Positions 1-10,607 are shown, numbered from the stretch's first letter. The stretch is DNA of 64,000 nt from Entoloma clypeatum (GCA_963565915.1 OY751485.1:5766001-5830000); one strand, 5' to 3'. Numbers and translations: made by a program. The notes: generated by a model not told the origin, from the letters alone.

Positions 1-2
1 TC

Positions 3-281
3 GTTATCGTTGACCGATTAACGAAACAAAGTATTTTCATTCCGACAACAATTCATTGCACCTCCGAAGACCTTGCCGTACTTTTCGTACTACATGTCTT
101 CTCTAAACACGGTGTCCCCAAACATGTCACCTCTGACCGCGGCCCCGAATTTGTCTCCCGATTCTTCCGATCTCTCGGAAAGGCTCTAAACATGACCCTC
201 CACTTCACCTCCGGTTACCACCCCGAAGGTGATGGCCAAACCGAACGCACTAACCAGACCCTCGAACAGTACTTGCGGAGT
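3..281 (+). pseudogene. Ty3/Gypsy integrase core fragment (Gypsy-C)
   Basis: An open frame from the window edge reads as the middle of a chromovirus integrase. It shows VDRLTK near the first catalytic Asp, then TSDRGPEF with the second Asp, then GYHPEGDGQTERTNQTLEQ with the catalytic Glu. Similarity ends abruptly after LEQYLR at about position 281, where opposite-strand Gypsy-A sequence begins. This is a third Gypsy lineage, distinct from A and B in sequence and strand. It is truncated on the right by the Gypsy-A junction, and on the left it leaves the window. No LTR or target duplication is visible at the junction. Confidence 0.85.
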
Positions 282-862
282 GGGACAGACATGATTGTGC
301 ATACTGTTTTTCTTCTGGAGCGCTTAGCAACTCCAAGGAATGGTTTCTTTTCTTTTACGTCAGCCTTGACGCTGGAAAGGCTTCGGTCGCTGGTTAAGGG
401 CAACGCGGATTCGGCGGGGGAAGGGGTAGTCAGGGGGTTGGGGTTTCTGATGACGAGGGGGACTGGGTTAGGGACAGGGGTCGGTTCAGGAGTGGGTTCA
501 GGTATGGGGACCACCGGGGTAGGAGGTCTTGGGGCAGGATTTATGAGTGCGAGGTCGGGGTAGTTGGAGCATGTGGGGAACAGTCTTTCAAAACGTTGGT
601 AGACTCCTCTGTCTACTAGGAGATCGGTGTGGTTGTCAATGAGGCGGGCAATAGAGGTGGAAGTGTTGGAATGGTACTCCCGGATAGCAATGAGTCCATA
701 CAACGTGTTGACCAGGAACTGGTCTGTTTCATCTTCAAGTCGTCCGAGGACGTTGTTCTCGTCTTCGGGGTTGGTGAATAGGTTTAAGAGTCGGAATTGT
801 CTGGTGTGTCTGTCAGTGTTGAAGTGCACTTCTTCGGGGGAGGTGATGCGGAGGTTGGACAT
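281..862 (-). CDS. Gypsy-A third ORF downstream of pol, truncated
   Basis: An open frame starts at ATG 862 (context CACCATGTCC), 29 nt after the pol stop at 892-894, and runs unbroken to the Gypsy-C junction. The protein begins MSNLRITSPEEV, has a central charged/helical part and ends in a proline-rich stretch with PEPTPEPTPVPNPVP. It sits where an env or accessory ORF would sit, but no signal peptide or membrane segment is seen and I do not recognise a family. Gypsy-B carries a different third ORF, also beginning MSN, in the same position. The frame has no stop, unlike the adjacent pol, which has seven. Confidence 0.55.
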
Positions 863-3800
863 GGTGATGAGAAGATGTGGATCGTTGGGGTTCAAAGGTG
901 GTGGGTCTGTTTGTAAAGACCCAGCGTTTCCCGAGCTCTTTTTAAGTTGGATTCCGGTTCCCATGTGTTATTGCTTGATGGGTATCCCATCCACTTGACC
1001 AAATACTTGTACCCTCTGCCCTGTCACTTGTGGGTAAGGATTGCTTCTACTTCATGCTCCTGTTCTCCTTCAATCAGATCAGAAGGTGGGTTGTGGAAGT
1101 TTGGTCCGTGTGTGTCATTTTCCCGATAAGGTGTCAACAAGGAGGCATGGAAAACGGGGTGGATCTTCCATTGTTCTGGAAGTTTCAGCTTGTATGTCAG
1201 GGGCCCGAGCACCTCGGAAATGGTGAAGGGTCCTTCCCTTTTGGGTGCCAGTTTTCTGGAAGGGTATCTGATTCAGAGGTTCTTCCCTTCTAGCCATACC
1301 TGTTCTCCTTTTCCAAATGGAGTGAAACCTCATGTTGATCTTTCTGTCATCATCTGACGGGCCAGTTTGTGCGCTGCCAGCACTTCATCTCTTGCTTGTT
1401 TTAGCTCCTTGAGCTGTTCCTCTATGCTTGGCACATTTGTTTTGTCAAACGCCAATGGTATATCTCTTGGTTTGTATCCCATCATTAGATAGAACTGGGA
1501 TCGTTTTGTTGTGGAGTGGGTCCTCTGATTGTGACAGAACTCCATTGATGAGTTGTGATTGTGCCATGTTTCAGGATTGTTTGAACAGAACATCCGGAAA
1601 TAGATCTCTAGTTCCTGATTTGCGCGTTCCGTTTCTCCATCGGTTTGGGGGTGATAAGCCGTGCTCATCATCAGTTTGATCCCTAGGAGTTGTCCTAGTT
1701 CTCTGAAGACCTGAGAGGCGAATTGTGGCCCTCTGTCAGACAGAATAGAGTCTGGGAGTCCGAATCTTCGGTACACGTGATCCAAATAAAGTTTGGCGGT
1801 GAGGGTTGCATCGGTGGTTTTGGTACAAGGGATGGAAATTACCCCCTTCATAGAACCATGGTCTACTACGATCATGATATTGTCAAATCTGTTGCTCTCG
1901 GGCAGATCCGTGATAAAGTCAATTGTTGTCTGGGAGAATGGTCTAGCGTCTTTCTGTGCCTTGATTGGCATTAATCCAGGGTTTGTGGGATGTGTGTTGA
2001 CTGTCATTTGTTGGCAGGTTGCACATCCTCCAACATAATTCTTGACAAACACATACATTCCTGGCCACCAATAGTTTCATCTGACCAACTCCAGGGTTTT
2101 CAGATGTCCCGGATGTCCGCTTGGTAGGGAGTCATGGTATCGTTTTGTTATCTCCCGGTGCAAAGTCTCATCTGGTGGTACGTAACATCTGTCACGGAAG
2201 AATAATATCCTGTCTTCTGTTCTCCATTCTGATAAATGGGATTTAATCGGTGGGGTCCCTGATTCTTTTAGGGTGGTGATGGCTTTTGAGAAGAGCTCAT
2301 TGTTTTTGGTTGCTTTTAGAATATCTTCTTGTAGCTCAAGGTCCACTGTTTTGACAAAAATGTCATCTGGTAAGACAACAATGTCCTCGTTGTCTGTATC
2401 TTCTTCGGGTATATGGTCTGGTCACCTTGACAAGGCATCAGACTGGATCATCTTTGATCCTGGGGTGTGTACTAGTTTGAGTTCAAACTTGGAGAGATAT
2501 AATCTCCACCGTGCTTGTCGTCTGTTCAATTTCTGGGGTTCCCAGTAATACGTCAGGTTCTTGTGATCTGATAGAACAACCGTTGAAAATGGTGACCCAA
2601 GGAGGTAATGCCTCCAGGTTTCCAGTGATTGGATAATTCCCAAGAGTTTCCGATCATAGATCTCATCGTTTCGTTCTGCCGCAGAGAACGAGTGCGATAT
2701 ATATCCACAGGGGTGCCAGTCTCCATTTATATCTTGTTGGCATAGTACTGCTCCTGTCGCCCATTTGGATGCATCAGATTCTATGATGAATGGTTTGTCA
2801 GTGTTTGGCATTAACAATACCGGTGATTCTGCGAATTTGTCCTTTAACATGTCAAATGCCGTTTGGCAGTCCTCATTCCATTCCCATTCCTGATCCTTTT
2901 TGGTCAGATCATTCAGGGGTTTGGCAATGTCTGAGTAGTGTCCAATAAACCTTTGATAGAAGTTCCCAAATCCAAGGAAAGATCTGACTTGTTTCACAGT
3001 TACAGGTTCCGGCCATTTTGCTATCCCCGATAACTTAACAGGGTCCATCGTGATTTCGTTTTCTTTGATAATTAGTCCGAGGTATTCGCATTGCCTGACT
3101 CCAAATTCGCATTTTTCCAGGTTGAGATAGAGATCGTTCTCTTCCATTTTCTTAAGTACGCGGAGTGTCCATTTGGTGTCAATTTCATCATTGATCGAGA
3201 ATATGAAGATGTTGTCCAAATAAATGAGCAACCATCCCTCTTCAAGTTCTTCTTTGAAAATTTTGTTCATCATCGCCTGAAACGTGGGGGGCATGCCTGC
3301 CAGTCCAAAAAAGGCAACCAAGGGTTCATACAACCCTCAATTGGTTTTGAATGCAGCCTTCCACTCATTGCCAGGTTTGATCCGTACATTGTTGTATCCC
3401 CAACGCATGTCCAGTTTGGTAAAGACCTTTGCTCCTTTCAGTTTGTCCAGTAAATCTCCAACCAGGGGTAACGGGTATGCATTCTTCACCGTTCCTTTAT
3501 TCAATCGCCGATAGTCTTGACATGGTCTGAGTTTATCTGAGTCCTTTTTTGCCACAAAGAAAAAGGGTGATGCCATTGGTGATTTTGAGGGTCTGATGTA
3601 CCCCTTTCGAAGGTTCTCATCAAGGAATTCATCCAATTTTGTTTGTTCTTCCGGTGACAAAGGATAAACTTTACAGTCTTTCGGGGTGAAGTCCGGTTTC
3701 AAGTCAATTGTGTGGTCCCATGGTTTGTGTTCCAGTAATCTCTCAGATGCCATTTTCTCGAACACCTTCTGATACTGATCGTATCGTTCAGGTAGTTCTT

Positions 3801-4385
3801 TCTTTGGTTTGTCCGTGGTGTCCGTATTGTGTGAGAGTTTCTGGGAGATTGAGGTTTTGGCTTGGATCCAAATATCCTCAATAGGTTCATCTGTTGTGAC
3901 ATATGTCCTGAATAGGTCAAGGTCATCGTCTGATCCTTCATCTATCCTTTTCAGGATAGGTCCATTTGCCGGTAGAGCCTCCTTTTTTGGTTTAAGGGTC
4001 TCTTCATCATCAATTTCTTCTATCGTCACATAGATCTTTTGTTTGGGTTTTTCTTTCATCCTGCAGCAATTGCAATGGGTTTCTTGTCTTTTGATGCCAA
4101 GAGCTCGTCAAATTTCTTCCTCATGACTCCTGCTAGGGTCTTCTTGAACCTGATAGTTTCAATATCCAAGGTTCCTTTTTCTCAATCAATCTTTGGATTG
4201 TATTGTTTCAACCATGGTAACCCCAAAATGGTGGTTTCCTTTCCAAGTCCGGTGACCAGGAATCTGACGTCGAGTTCTTTGTCATCAATCCAGATCTTCT
4301 TCCATGTGCAATGGGTGATCGTCCCTTCTTTGTTCTTTGTTCTGTCCACATTGAACACGCAAATGGGCTTTAGTAACGGAATAAG
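282..4385 (-). mobile_element. Gypsy-A, 3' segment (pol and ORF3), split by Gypsy-B1
   Basis: This is the downstream two thirds of a chromodomain Ty3/Gypsy element on the minus strand; the gag end lies at 21,734-23,527. The two halves join at the CTCCA target duplication of Gypsy-B1, inside the protease, where the frame reads NRME and then LIPLL. The element should end with a 3' LTR after ORF3, but ORF3 abuts the Gypsy-C fragment at about 281 and no LTR is seen. The left end is therefore deleted or recombined. It is the oldest of the nested set because B1 lies inside it. Confidence 0.88.
892..4385 (-). pseudogene. Gypsy-A pol: protease end, RT, RNase H, integrase, chromodomain
   Basis: Read on the minus strand, the order is protease C-terminus (4,182-4,385), reverse transcriptase (about 2,990-3,800), RNase H (about 2,430-2,800, ending DALSR), zinc-binding region and integrase core (1,330-2,346, with [14 protein letters not shown] and [10 protein letters not shown]), the [14 protein letters not shown] linker, and a chromodomain (about 895-1,040, with YLVKWMGYP and NTWEPESNL). 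Seven in-frame stops, all TGA, lie at 4182, 3337, 2422, 2077, 1330, 1273 and 1024. A 1-nt frame change lies near 4,060. The polymerase motif is YLDN instead of YxDD (3,208-3,236), so the second catalytic Asp is lost. The element cannot make a functional polymerase. Confidence 0.9.
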
Positions 4386-4390
4386 CTCCA
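4386..4390. repeat. Left target-site duplication of Gypsy-B1 (CTCCA)
   Basis: CTCCA directly precedes the B1 5' LTR and is repeated at 21,729-21,733 directly after the 3' LTR. Joining the outer sequences across one copy restores the Gypsy-A protease frame. This fixes both ends of the 17.3-kb composite insertion. Confidence 0.95.
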
Positions 4391-4800
4391 TGTTACGGAC
4401 TCTACGGTATGAGGACCACGTCATATCTTTTACTTATCGGCCTGACTCGGCGCCCTCTTATGAGCTTACTATGTCTAATGTCTACTTTCGCAACCTTCGC
4501 TTTCCAGTCTGACTCATTACATTACTTCGTCATCCCCTTTAGTATACTTCGCTCCCGCGCTCCCACGCTGACTCGCTTTCCGCAGTCAGCTTACTCACTG
4601 TACATAGCCTTCCGCAGTCACCTTACTCATGCGCACTGCCTTCTGCAGTACTGACTCATCCACTACCGCCTATAGTCAGTACCTATATAAACCTCTTGTA
4701 CTATAGTAGATTCCTTAGATTTAGCAATCACCTTGCTCTTCGCCTTTCCACTTTCCTGCATACTCTGCCCAAACCTTGGAACAGTTTGTTAAGCATAACA
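4391..4800 (+). repeat. Gypsy-B1 5' LTR
   Basis: The 410-bp LTR begins TGTTACGGAC and ends AAGCATAACA. It is 8 bp longer than the 3' LTR because of a small duplication of GCGCTCCC-type sequence near 4,555. Single-base differences from the 3' LTR (for example TGTTACGG versus TGTTACAG, and CCCAAACC versus CCTGAACC) are shared with the 5' LTR of B2 rather than with its own partner. Confidence 0.93.
4684..4727 (+). promoter_or_regulatory. LTR promoter: TATA box and predicted transcript start
   Basis: TATATAA at 4684-4690 is followed 33 nt later (first base to first base) by AGATTTAGCAA at 4717-4727. That 11-mer is exactly complementary to the primer-binding site at 4803-4813, so it is predicted to be the 5' end of the genomic RNA (start of R). 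The TATA-to-start distance is normal for RNA polymerase II. Confidence 0.7.
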
Positions 4801-4802
4801 AG

Positions 4803-4813
4803 TTGCTAAATCT
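4803..4813 (+). other. Self-complementary primer-binding site of Gypsy-B1
   Basis: TTGCTAAATCT begins 2 nt after the 5' LTR, where LTR elements place the primer site. It does not look like a tRNA 3' end. Instead it is the reverse complement of AGATTTAGCAA in the LTR (4717-4727), 33 nt after the TATA box. This is the arrangement known from Tf1/sushi-type elements, in which the transcript's own 5' end folds back to prime minus-strand synthesis. Confidence 0.75.
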
Positions 4814-5492
4814 CGTTAGGTTCGCCCAGAGCGAAGAGAGCAACTACCAGACGAGTCAAGACATCGCGCTTCTTTGAAGACTTCACCAGTAACCCATTCA
4901 GCACGCCAGAAGCCTGACAGGAGGAGCTAAGTCCTCGAGACAGTATCAATTTTACACTCATCCAGCAGTACATCGAATCGGAGATCCGTCGCATCCTACA
5001 GCAGGTGCTTGACAAAGAACTAGACAATGACGAGCATCGCCCCCATGGCGAGATAGCAGAGAGCATCCATCTTGCTCAGCAACACCAGATCGCGCGTTAC
5101 AACGCCCGACAGAACAAACTCGAAAGCTTTCGCATTCAAGAAGGACCTCAGACAGGTCGGATCACAGAGATCAGAGAGTTTATCGGTGTCCAGACAACCG
5201 TTATCAGAAGATTGATTAGGACGCTCACATCGAGACGTCCCAGAGCCACATCATCACGTCTTACTCGAAGCAGCAGATCTACGCCCACTTCACCATCGAA
5301 GAACAACAGACCAAGTACAACCGCTGGGCACGAAACGAGAGACTTGACCCCTTCTCGAGACCAACAGACGCGCAGGAACAGAGATTCCTTAGAGATTTAC
5401 AGAGGAAAAACTCTGAACGTTTTGCCACCGATTCCGCCGACGAGTCCCCTGACGAATTTACTTTTGACTCTGCGCAATCAGATATCGAACAG
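4814..5492 (+). other. Gypsy-B1 leader / gag N-terminal region, broken
   Basis: A coding-like frame is open from 4,810 but has a TGA at 4915-4917, where B2 has CGA. It then reads INFTLIQQYIESEIRR and continues to about 5,210, after which sense jumps one frame (IETSQSHIITSYSKQQ) and runs into the gag frame. No ATG is seen in the first frame. It is either an N-terminal gag extension broken by a frame change present in both B copies, or a long structured leader with residual coding potential. Confidence 0.5.
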
Positions 5493-6078
5493 ATGCCTAG
5501 AACAGGGACTCATTTTCAATCCTTACCTGTATCCCGAACCCCATCTTCATCCCAACAACCCGACTCCTCTTCTCCTCCGCAGACTCTAAACATGGCAGAA
5601 GCTCCAGCTGTACAAACAATGGATACATCCAAGATCATCAAGGATCCTGGGATGTTCAAGGACAGATACACCTTTGACGAGTGGTGGAAAGCCACCAAAC
5701 TATACATCAGGTTCCAAAAGAGCCTCACAGACGATCAGAAGATTCTTGCGGTACTATCCCGCATGATGGAAGGGTCCGGCAGACACTGGGCCAGTAACAA
5801 GTTAGACGCTCTTACCGCTAACAATGAGAACATCATCTGGCTAGGTTTTTCCGATGATATCACCACATGATTCTCCATCGCCAACAAGTCGGTCGCTGCC
5901 AAAGCGAGACTCAAAGTCCTGAAACAAGAGAAACGCACTGTTGATGAATTTTTGGATGAATTTGAAGAACTCTTGGGACTGTCAAACCTTGGCGAAGAAA
6001 CTGGGAAATACATCCTAGAGAAAAACGTCAACCGCAGAATCTCTGAACAAGTGGCTAGTGATGGCAAAACGTACACCA
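5493..6078 (+). pseudogene. Gypsy-B1 gag, N-terminal part
   Basis: The frame opens at ATG 5493 (a second in-frame ATG at 5592, MAEAPAVQTMD, is the likelier gag start). It contains the capsid-like region with TFDEWWKATKLYIRF and FLDEFEELLGLSNLGEET. A TGA at 5868-5870 replaces the CGA Arg seen at the same codon in B2 (32,164-32,166). The frame then runs in phase into Copia-1 gag at 6,079, so the ORF starting at 5,952 encodes a Gypsy/Copia gag chimera. The rest of B1 gag resumes at 16,744. Confidence 0.88.
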
Positions 6079-9000
6079 TCACTGTCGACCAACCCGCCTT
6101 CCACAAAGAAAGGAAGACCTGGATCAGAGACGACGACATGGCTCTGGGTTCCATCTGTCTCAAAGTCTCCGAAGCAATCAGGAGGCACATCAAGGACGCC
6201 GCAACCTCAAAAGAAGCCTGGACGTCATTAAAAGACTCCTATTCAAAGGTCTCCCCCGCCACCATCTTTGGCGACTTTAAAGCAGCTGCCTCCTTCAAGC
6301 TGTCGGGTCGCGACCCCGTACCGGAAATTGAGCGCCTTGGATCACTCTTCGCTCGCCTCAGCGACTCAAAATTTGTTGTGCCTGATCTGATGCAAGCTAT
6401 GATCTTGGCAAGTGCGATTCCTGATGCCTGGTCATCTCTCTCCACTGCCCTCTTCCAGGTCTACGACGCCGATGACTTCACATGGCAGGCTGTTGCCGAC
6501 AGCATCATTTCGGAGTACAGGCGCAAGTATGCGATTGGGTCTACTTGTGCGTCCAACGAGCAGGCCCGGAAAATCTCCGGGACAAAGCGAAAGGGGCAAG
6601 ACCCCAAATGGGAAAAGCAAGCAGCGCCGAGTACCTCACGGAACAATGCTGATGAGCAGCCTAACTCGACCGACCCGAGTACCGCTTCTGAAAAGAAGAA
6701 GGGAAAGGGACGATGGTGCAACCAGAAGAAGCGCGCCAACAACGCAGAAAACAACTCCGACCAAGCTGAGAAAATGGTCGAGTTTATTGCACCAGCCATT
6801 GAGCAAGCCCCTCGTCATCCTGCTCCTTGTCCCCTTCCTCCTCATCAACGTGCCCCTTGTCCTCTCCCTCCTAGTCATGCACCTGCCTTCACCACTGTAA
6901 CGGGCCGCGGGAAAACTACGAGTACTGCGCAGCCTGAGTCGGAGAAAATGCAGTCACTCCTGCAACGCATGAACCCACCTCCTTCTCAGTACACCGGGCT
7001 TCCTTCCGGAAAGCCATCAGCATGGAAAAAGAACGAGAAGGTGTGAAAGCTCGCCCGAGAAATCGGCGCACGACCCTCTGGGTCAAACCTTCGTATCCTA
7101 GATACCATCATTCCTGACATTGACGAAAGGCCGGCTAAACAGCGTCGCGTAGCCCCGTTGATAGAAGAATGGCTGAAGATGATGGACATCGACCAGGAAC
7201 AGATGGGGCCGGATGTATTTGAGGACGAGATTGAACTTGACGGTTCGTCAGAACATTTTCTCAAACCTTACCAATTGCGGAATGCTAATAATACCTCTCA
7301 ACAGATGTATGATATATTAGCCAGTACCAGTACAGAGTGCGTAGATCAAATTAGCAGTGATCTACACAAAAAATATATTAAACATTTCGCCTCTTGTACA
7401 CATTGTAAGGAAAAAGAACGCGCACAATGGATATTAGATTCTGGTGCTTCTCTACACTTTACGCATGAGTTCAAAGACTTCGCATACTATAGACCTCTTA
7501 CGGTCAAGCGATTCATTCAAACTGCTGCTAAAGGAAAGAAACTGGAAATACTCAGAGTTGGGGCCGTTCCCGTATGGCACACCCTAAATGGGGAAGTTAA
7601 AACCCATCTTCTCAGACCGGTATTCTACATCCTGGACATGGACACACGCCTATTGTCCCTAGGCATCTTTCTTAACCATGGTTACAAAGTAGACAGGACT
7701 CGTGGAGAAATCAACATCTCCAAAGGGCTGAACAAAATCCAGTTTTCGCCCCACATCCTTGGACAAACCATTTACTGGTTAGACACTGAAATACGCTACG
7801 ATCAGATCCATGCGATCTCGAGCGAAATTACTGTCGAAACATGGCACAAGCGCCCTGGTCACCCAAATGATCAAGCACTCTGAAAGATTCCCACCAGTAC
7901 CAAAGGGGTACCTGAGACACTAGTACGTGAGAAATCACAGGAAAGTTGCACAGGTTGCCTCAAAGGGAAAATGCTGAATCAGTCATATCCCAATTCAATG
8001 ACAAGGGCAACAAAAACCTTTGATCTGATCCATTCCGATCTCAAACAGATATCCACAGCATCATACCACAAATATAAATATTTCCTTATGTTTTTGGATG
8101 AATTTTCATCCCATGTCTGGGTCGTCTTGCTTAGGAAGAAATCGGATGCCGTCACGGCACTGCGACAATTCCTTGCAATGATCCAGAATCAATTCGCCGC
8201 CACTCCTAAGAAATGGCGAGTTGATGGAGGTGGAGAGTTTAACGAATACAAGGATATACTTGCCGATCATGGAATTCTGATCAACGTCACGCTCCCGTAT
8301 CAGCACCAGCAGAACGGTAGAGCAGAACGGATAAATCGAACCCTGTGGGAGAAATCTCAGGCCTTGCGCTTCGACGCGTGCTTACCACCTATGTGGTGGG
8401 AATTCTGTTTGGAACATGCAGCTTTTCTCTACAACAGAACCCCCATGCAGCGTCTCGAATGGAATACCCCTTACTTCAGGGTGACCAATGAGATCCCCGA
8501 TATGTCAAGCATTAGAGTCTTCGGATGTCAGGCATATGTGTATATCCCAAAAGAAAAACGTAGAAATTCCCTGGAGTCTAGATCTCGATTGATGATTTAT
8601 CTCGGATCAAAGCCAGGTGTCAAAGGATACCGTTTCATGGATCCTGAGACTAATACAATTTTCATGGGTGGGAAAGCTATCTTTGATGAAAGCAAGTACC
8701 CTAGATGTCACATCGACCCTTTGCCAGAAAACCATCCAGAAATGGAAAACCCAGAACCGGCTGATGAGTTTGAGGACCTCATCCCCGGAAATGATGACAA
8801 TGACAGTCATAACGAAACACCTCACAACCCTGTTCCTACTGGACAGGATCACCCTGAATCAGACGATGATTTGCCGCTTAGCGAGCCTGATGACAAGCCA
8901 CGAGTATCCACTCCGGAACCCGAACAAGTACCAGATCGACTAATCAGGGAACAACGAGTTTGGAGAATGCCAGGTAGCATCTATGGGGAAGACACCCCTG

Positions 9001-9119
9001 CTTCTGATCTTGAAAAAATGGATCGGAGATGTAGATTAGGTGGTCAATCGGCACCCTGTACCTGGTGTGCACCCCTTTGGGCTGCCCCAGGAACTTTCTG
9101 GCTGCATAAATCTCAGTGA
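6079..9119 (+). pseudogene. Copia-1 gag, protease and integrase
   Basis: UBN2-type gag sequence (SEAIRRHIKD, GDFKAAASFKLSGRDPVPEI) runs to a TGA at 7045-7047. After it comes the basic/Pro-rich linker. The aspartic protease is recognised by WILDSGASLHFTHEF (about 7,429), followed by the GAG-pre-integrase motif (TWHKRPGHPND) with a TGA at 7881-7883. The integrase core follows (8,000-8,600: LIHSDLKQIS, RVDGGGEFNEY, QNGRAERINRTLWE). The TGA at 7045 corresponds to CGA in Copia-3, and Copia-3 has TGA five codons later where Copia-1 has CGA. About 67 bp unrelated to Copia-2 is present at 9,047-9,113 and closes the integrase frame. Confidence 0.85.
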
Positions 9120-10252
9120 TCTCCTAATGGACGCAATCTCTATCCAAGTGGGCATCATCGAAATGTCACATAAAGACATATACCCTCTTCCAAACAAAGA
9201 AGATTGGTATGTGGCAGAACGAAAAGAGCTAGACATGCTCAAAAGCCGCGGGGTGATCACGGAGTTAGTACCCCTACCTACAGGGAGGAAAGCTCTAAGG
9301 AACAAATGGGTTTACAACGAAAAATCCGACGGGCGTTTGAAAGCGCGCCTTGTTGCAAAAGGTTTCTCACAGGTAGAAGGGATTGACTTCGATCAGATCT
9401 TCTCACCAGTAGTGAGATACGAGACCGTCCGATTAATTCTGGCATTGACAGCCCTTGAAGGGTGGTTCATGACACTCTTGGACGTCTCAGCAGCCTTCCT
9501 CTATGGAACACTCCGTGAGGTAATTTACATGCGACAGCCTGAGGGCTACATAGTAAAAGGGAAAGAAAACCTTGTGTACCGACTATACAAAGCCCTATAC
9601 GGACTCAAGCAGGCCGCATTAGCCTGGTGGAGGGAACTCGATTCCTCCATGAAAAAGCTCGGCTTTGTCCGGCTTCACTCCGATGCGGGAGTTTTCATTC
9701 ACACAAGTACCAAAGGGGAAACTGTGATCGCCGTCATTTATGTCGATGACTCTGCTTTTCTTGGCACAAACCGGGAATACACGCTAGAAAAGAAGAAGGC
9801 CTTCATGACAACATGGGAATGTAGGGACCTAGGCCACCTAGTCCCTGATGGGGAACCAAAAGAATTTCTCTCTATCCAAATAAGGCAACGTGGGAAGAGG
9901 ATCTTCATTGATCAAGTACCCTACCTTGAGAAAATTCTCGCACACATGGGGATGAGCGAATCTAATGCCACCCATACCCCACTCCCGACAGGCTACAAAC
10001 CCATGACGTCTGAAGATGAACCCAATGTGGAACTCAGATCCAAGTACCAATCCGTCATCGGATCATTATTGTACTTAATGATCGGGACAAGACCCGACAT
10101 TTGTTTCGCCGTGATCAAAATGTCCCAATTCTCCGCAAACCCTACCAAACGCCATTTAGAAGTGGCTAGGGATATTTGCAGGTATTTGAGGGCAACGAAA
10201 AATTACGTGATCATGTACGATGGTGATTCTGGGAAAGGAATCTACGCATTCA
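9120..10252 (+). pseudogene. Copia-1 reverse transcriptase
   Basis: The RVT_2-type polymerase is uninterrupted and keeps its key motifs: NKWVYNEKSDGRLKARLVAKGF, FSPVVRYE, LDVSAAFLYG, QPEGY, LYKALYGLKQA and YVDD at 9739-9750. The downstream connection region (GSLLYLMIGTRPD) is also intact. The frame breaks at 10,252 in GKGIYAF, where Copia-2 inserted; RNase H resumes at 15,912 with TDSDWAS. The polymerase catalytic core therefore looks undamaged although the element is dead. Confidence 0.9.
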
Positions 10253-10531
10253 TGTTGAAGTTCCACCTGGGCGTTAGCCACAGATGTACTGAGCAACCGG
10301 CTACAGTGGAAGTACTCTACATAACCGTTCTAGCCACTTACATGGTTTGGGAGGGGTGAGGCTGGTGAGAGCGGTTGAGGCTGGTAAGAGCGATGGAGCT
10401 GGTTAAGAGTCAAGAGACAACTTGTTGATATTGACAGTTTCTTGGTCTTATATACCGTACTACTGTTTGTACCAACCAAACAAGTATGTAATCTAATCTA
10501 ATCTAATCTACGTGATGGAAAAGTTTCAACA
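10253..10531 (-). repeat. Copia-2 3' LTR
   Basis: This 279-bp LTR is 30 bp shorter than its partner: the segment from CGAAGATG to the following GTAATC is missing between short GTAATC repeats. It contains a run of four TAATC pentamers (10,481-10,510) and, on the minus strand, a GTATATAAG TATA element. Confidence 0.92.
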
Positions 10532-10607
10532 CCCCCCCATATTTAGTACATACTTCTAAATACATCTTACTTTTTCCCATATAGGTACTTCTTTTTTTGT
10601 CTAGTTT

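Larger units (their letters stand above)
6079..10252 (+). mobile_element. Copia-1, 5'-truncated, first segment
   Basis: This Ty1/Copia element lies in the B1 gag and continues at 15,912-16,743 after the Copia-2 insertion. Its 5' LTR, leader and first 80 or so gag codons are missing: sequence starts in gag at ITVDQPAFHKE. The left host flank runs past the expected insertion point (see the finding on the chimeric junction), so the 5' end was lost by recombination rather than by simple deletion. Order is gag, protease, integrase, RT, RNase H, LTR. Confidence 0.88.

Noticed and set aside
5005..5589. 194-codon frame in the Gypsy-B1 leader as a separate gene
   Set aside because: Only its first third reads like protein and joins the gag frame by a one-base jump; the rest is basic low-complexity sequence from the wrong phase. 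It has no ATG.
9047..9113. 67-bp extra segment in Copia-1 as an intron
   Set aside because: It ends in CAG but has no suitable donor, and splicing would not restore the frame; treated as an insertion of unknown origin.
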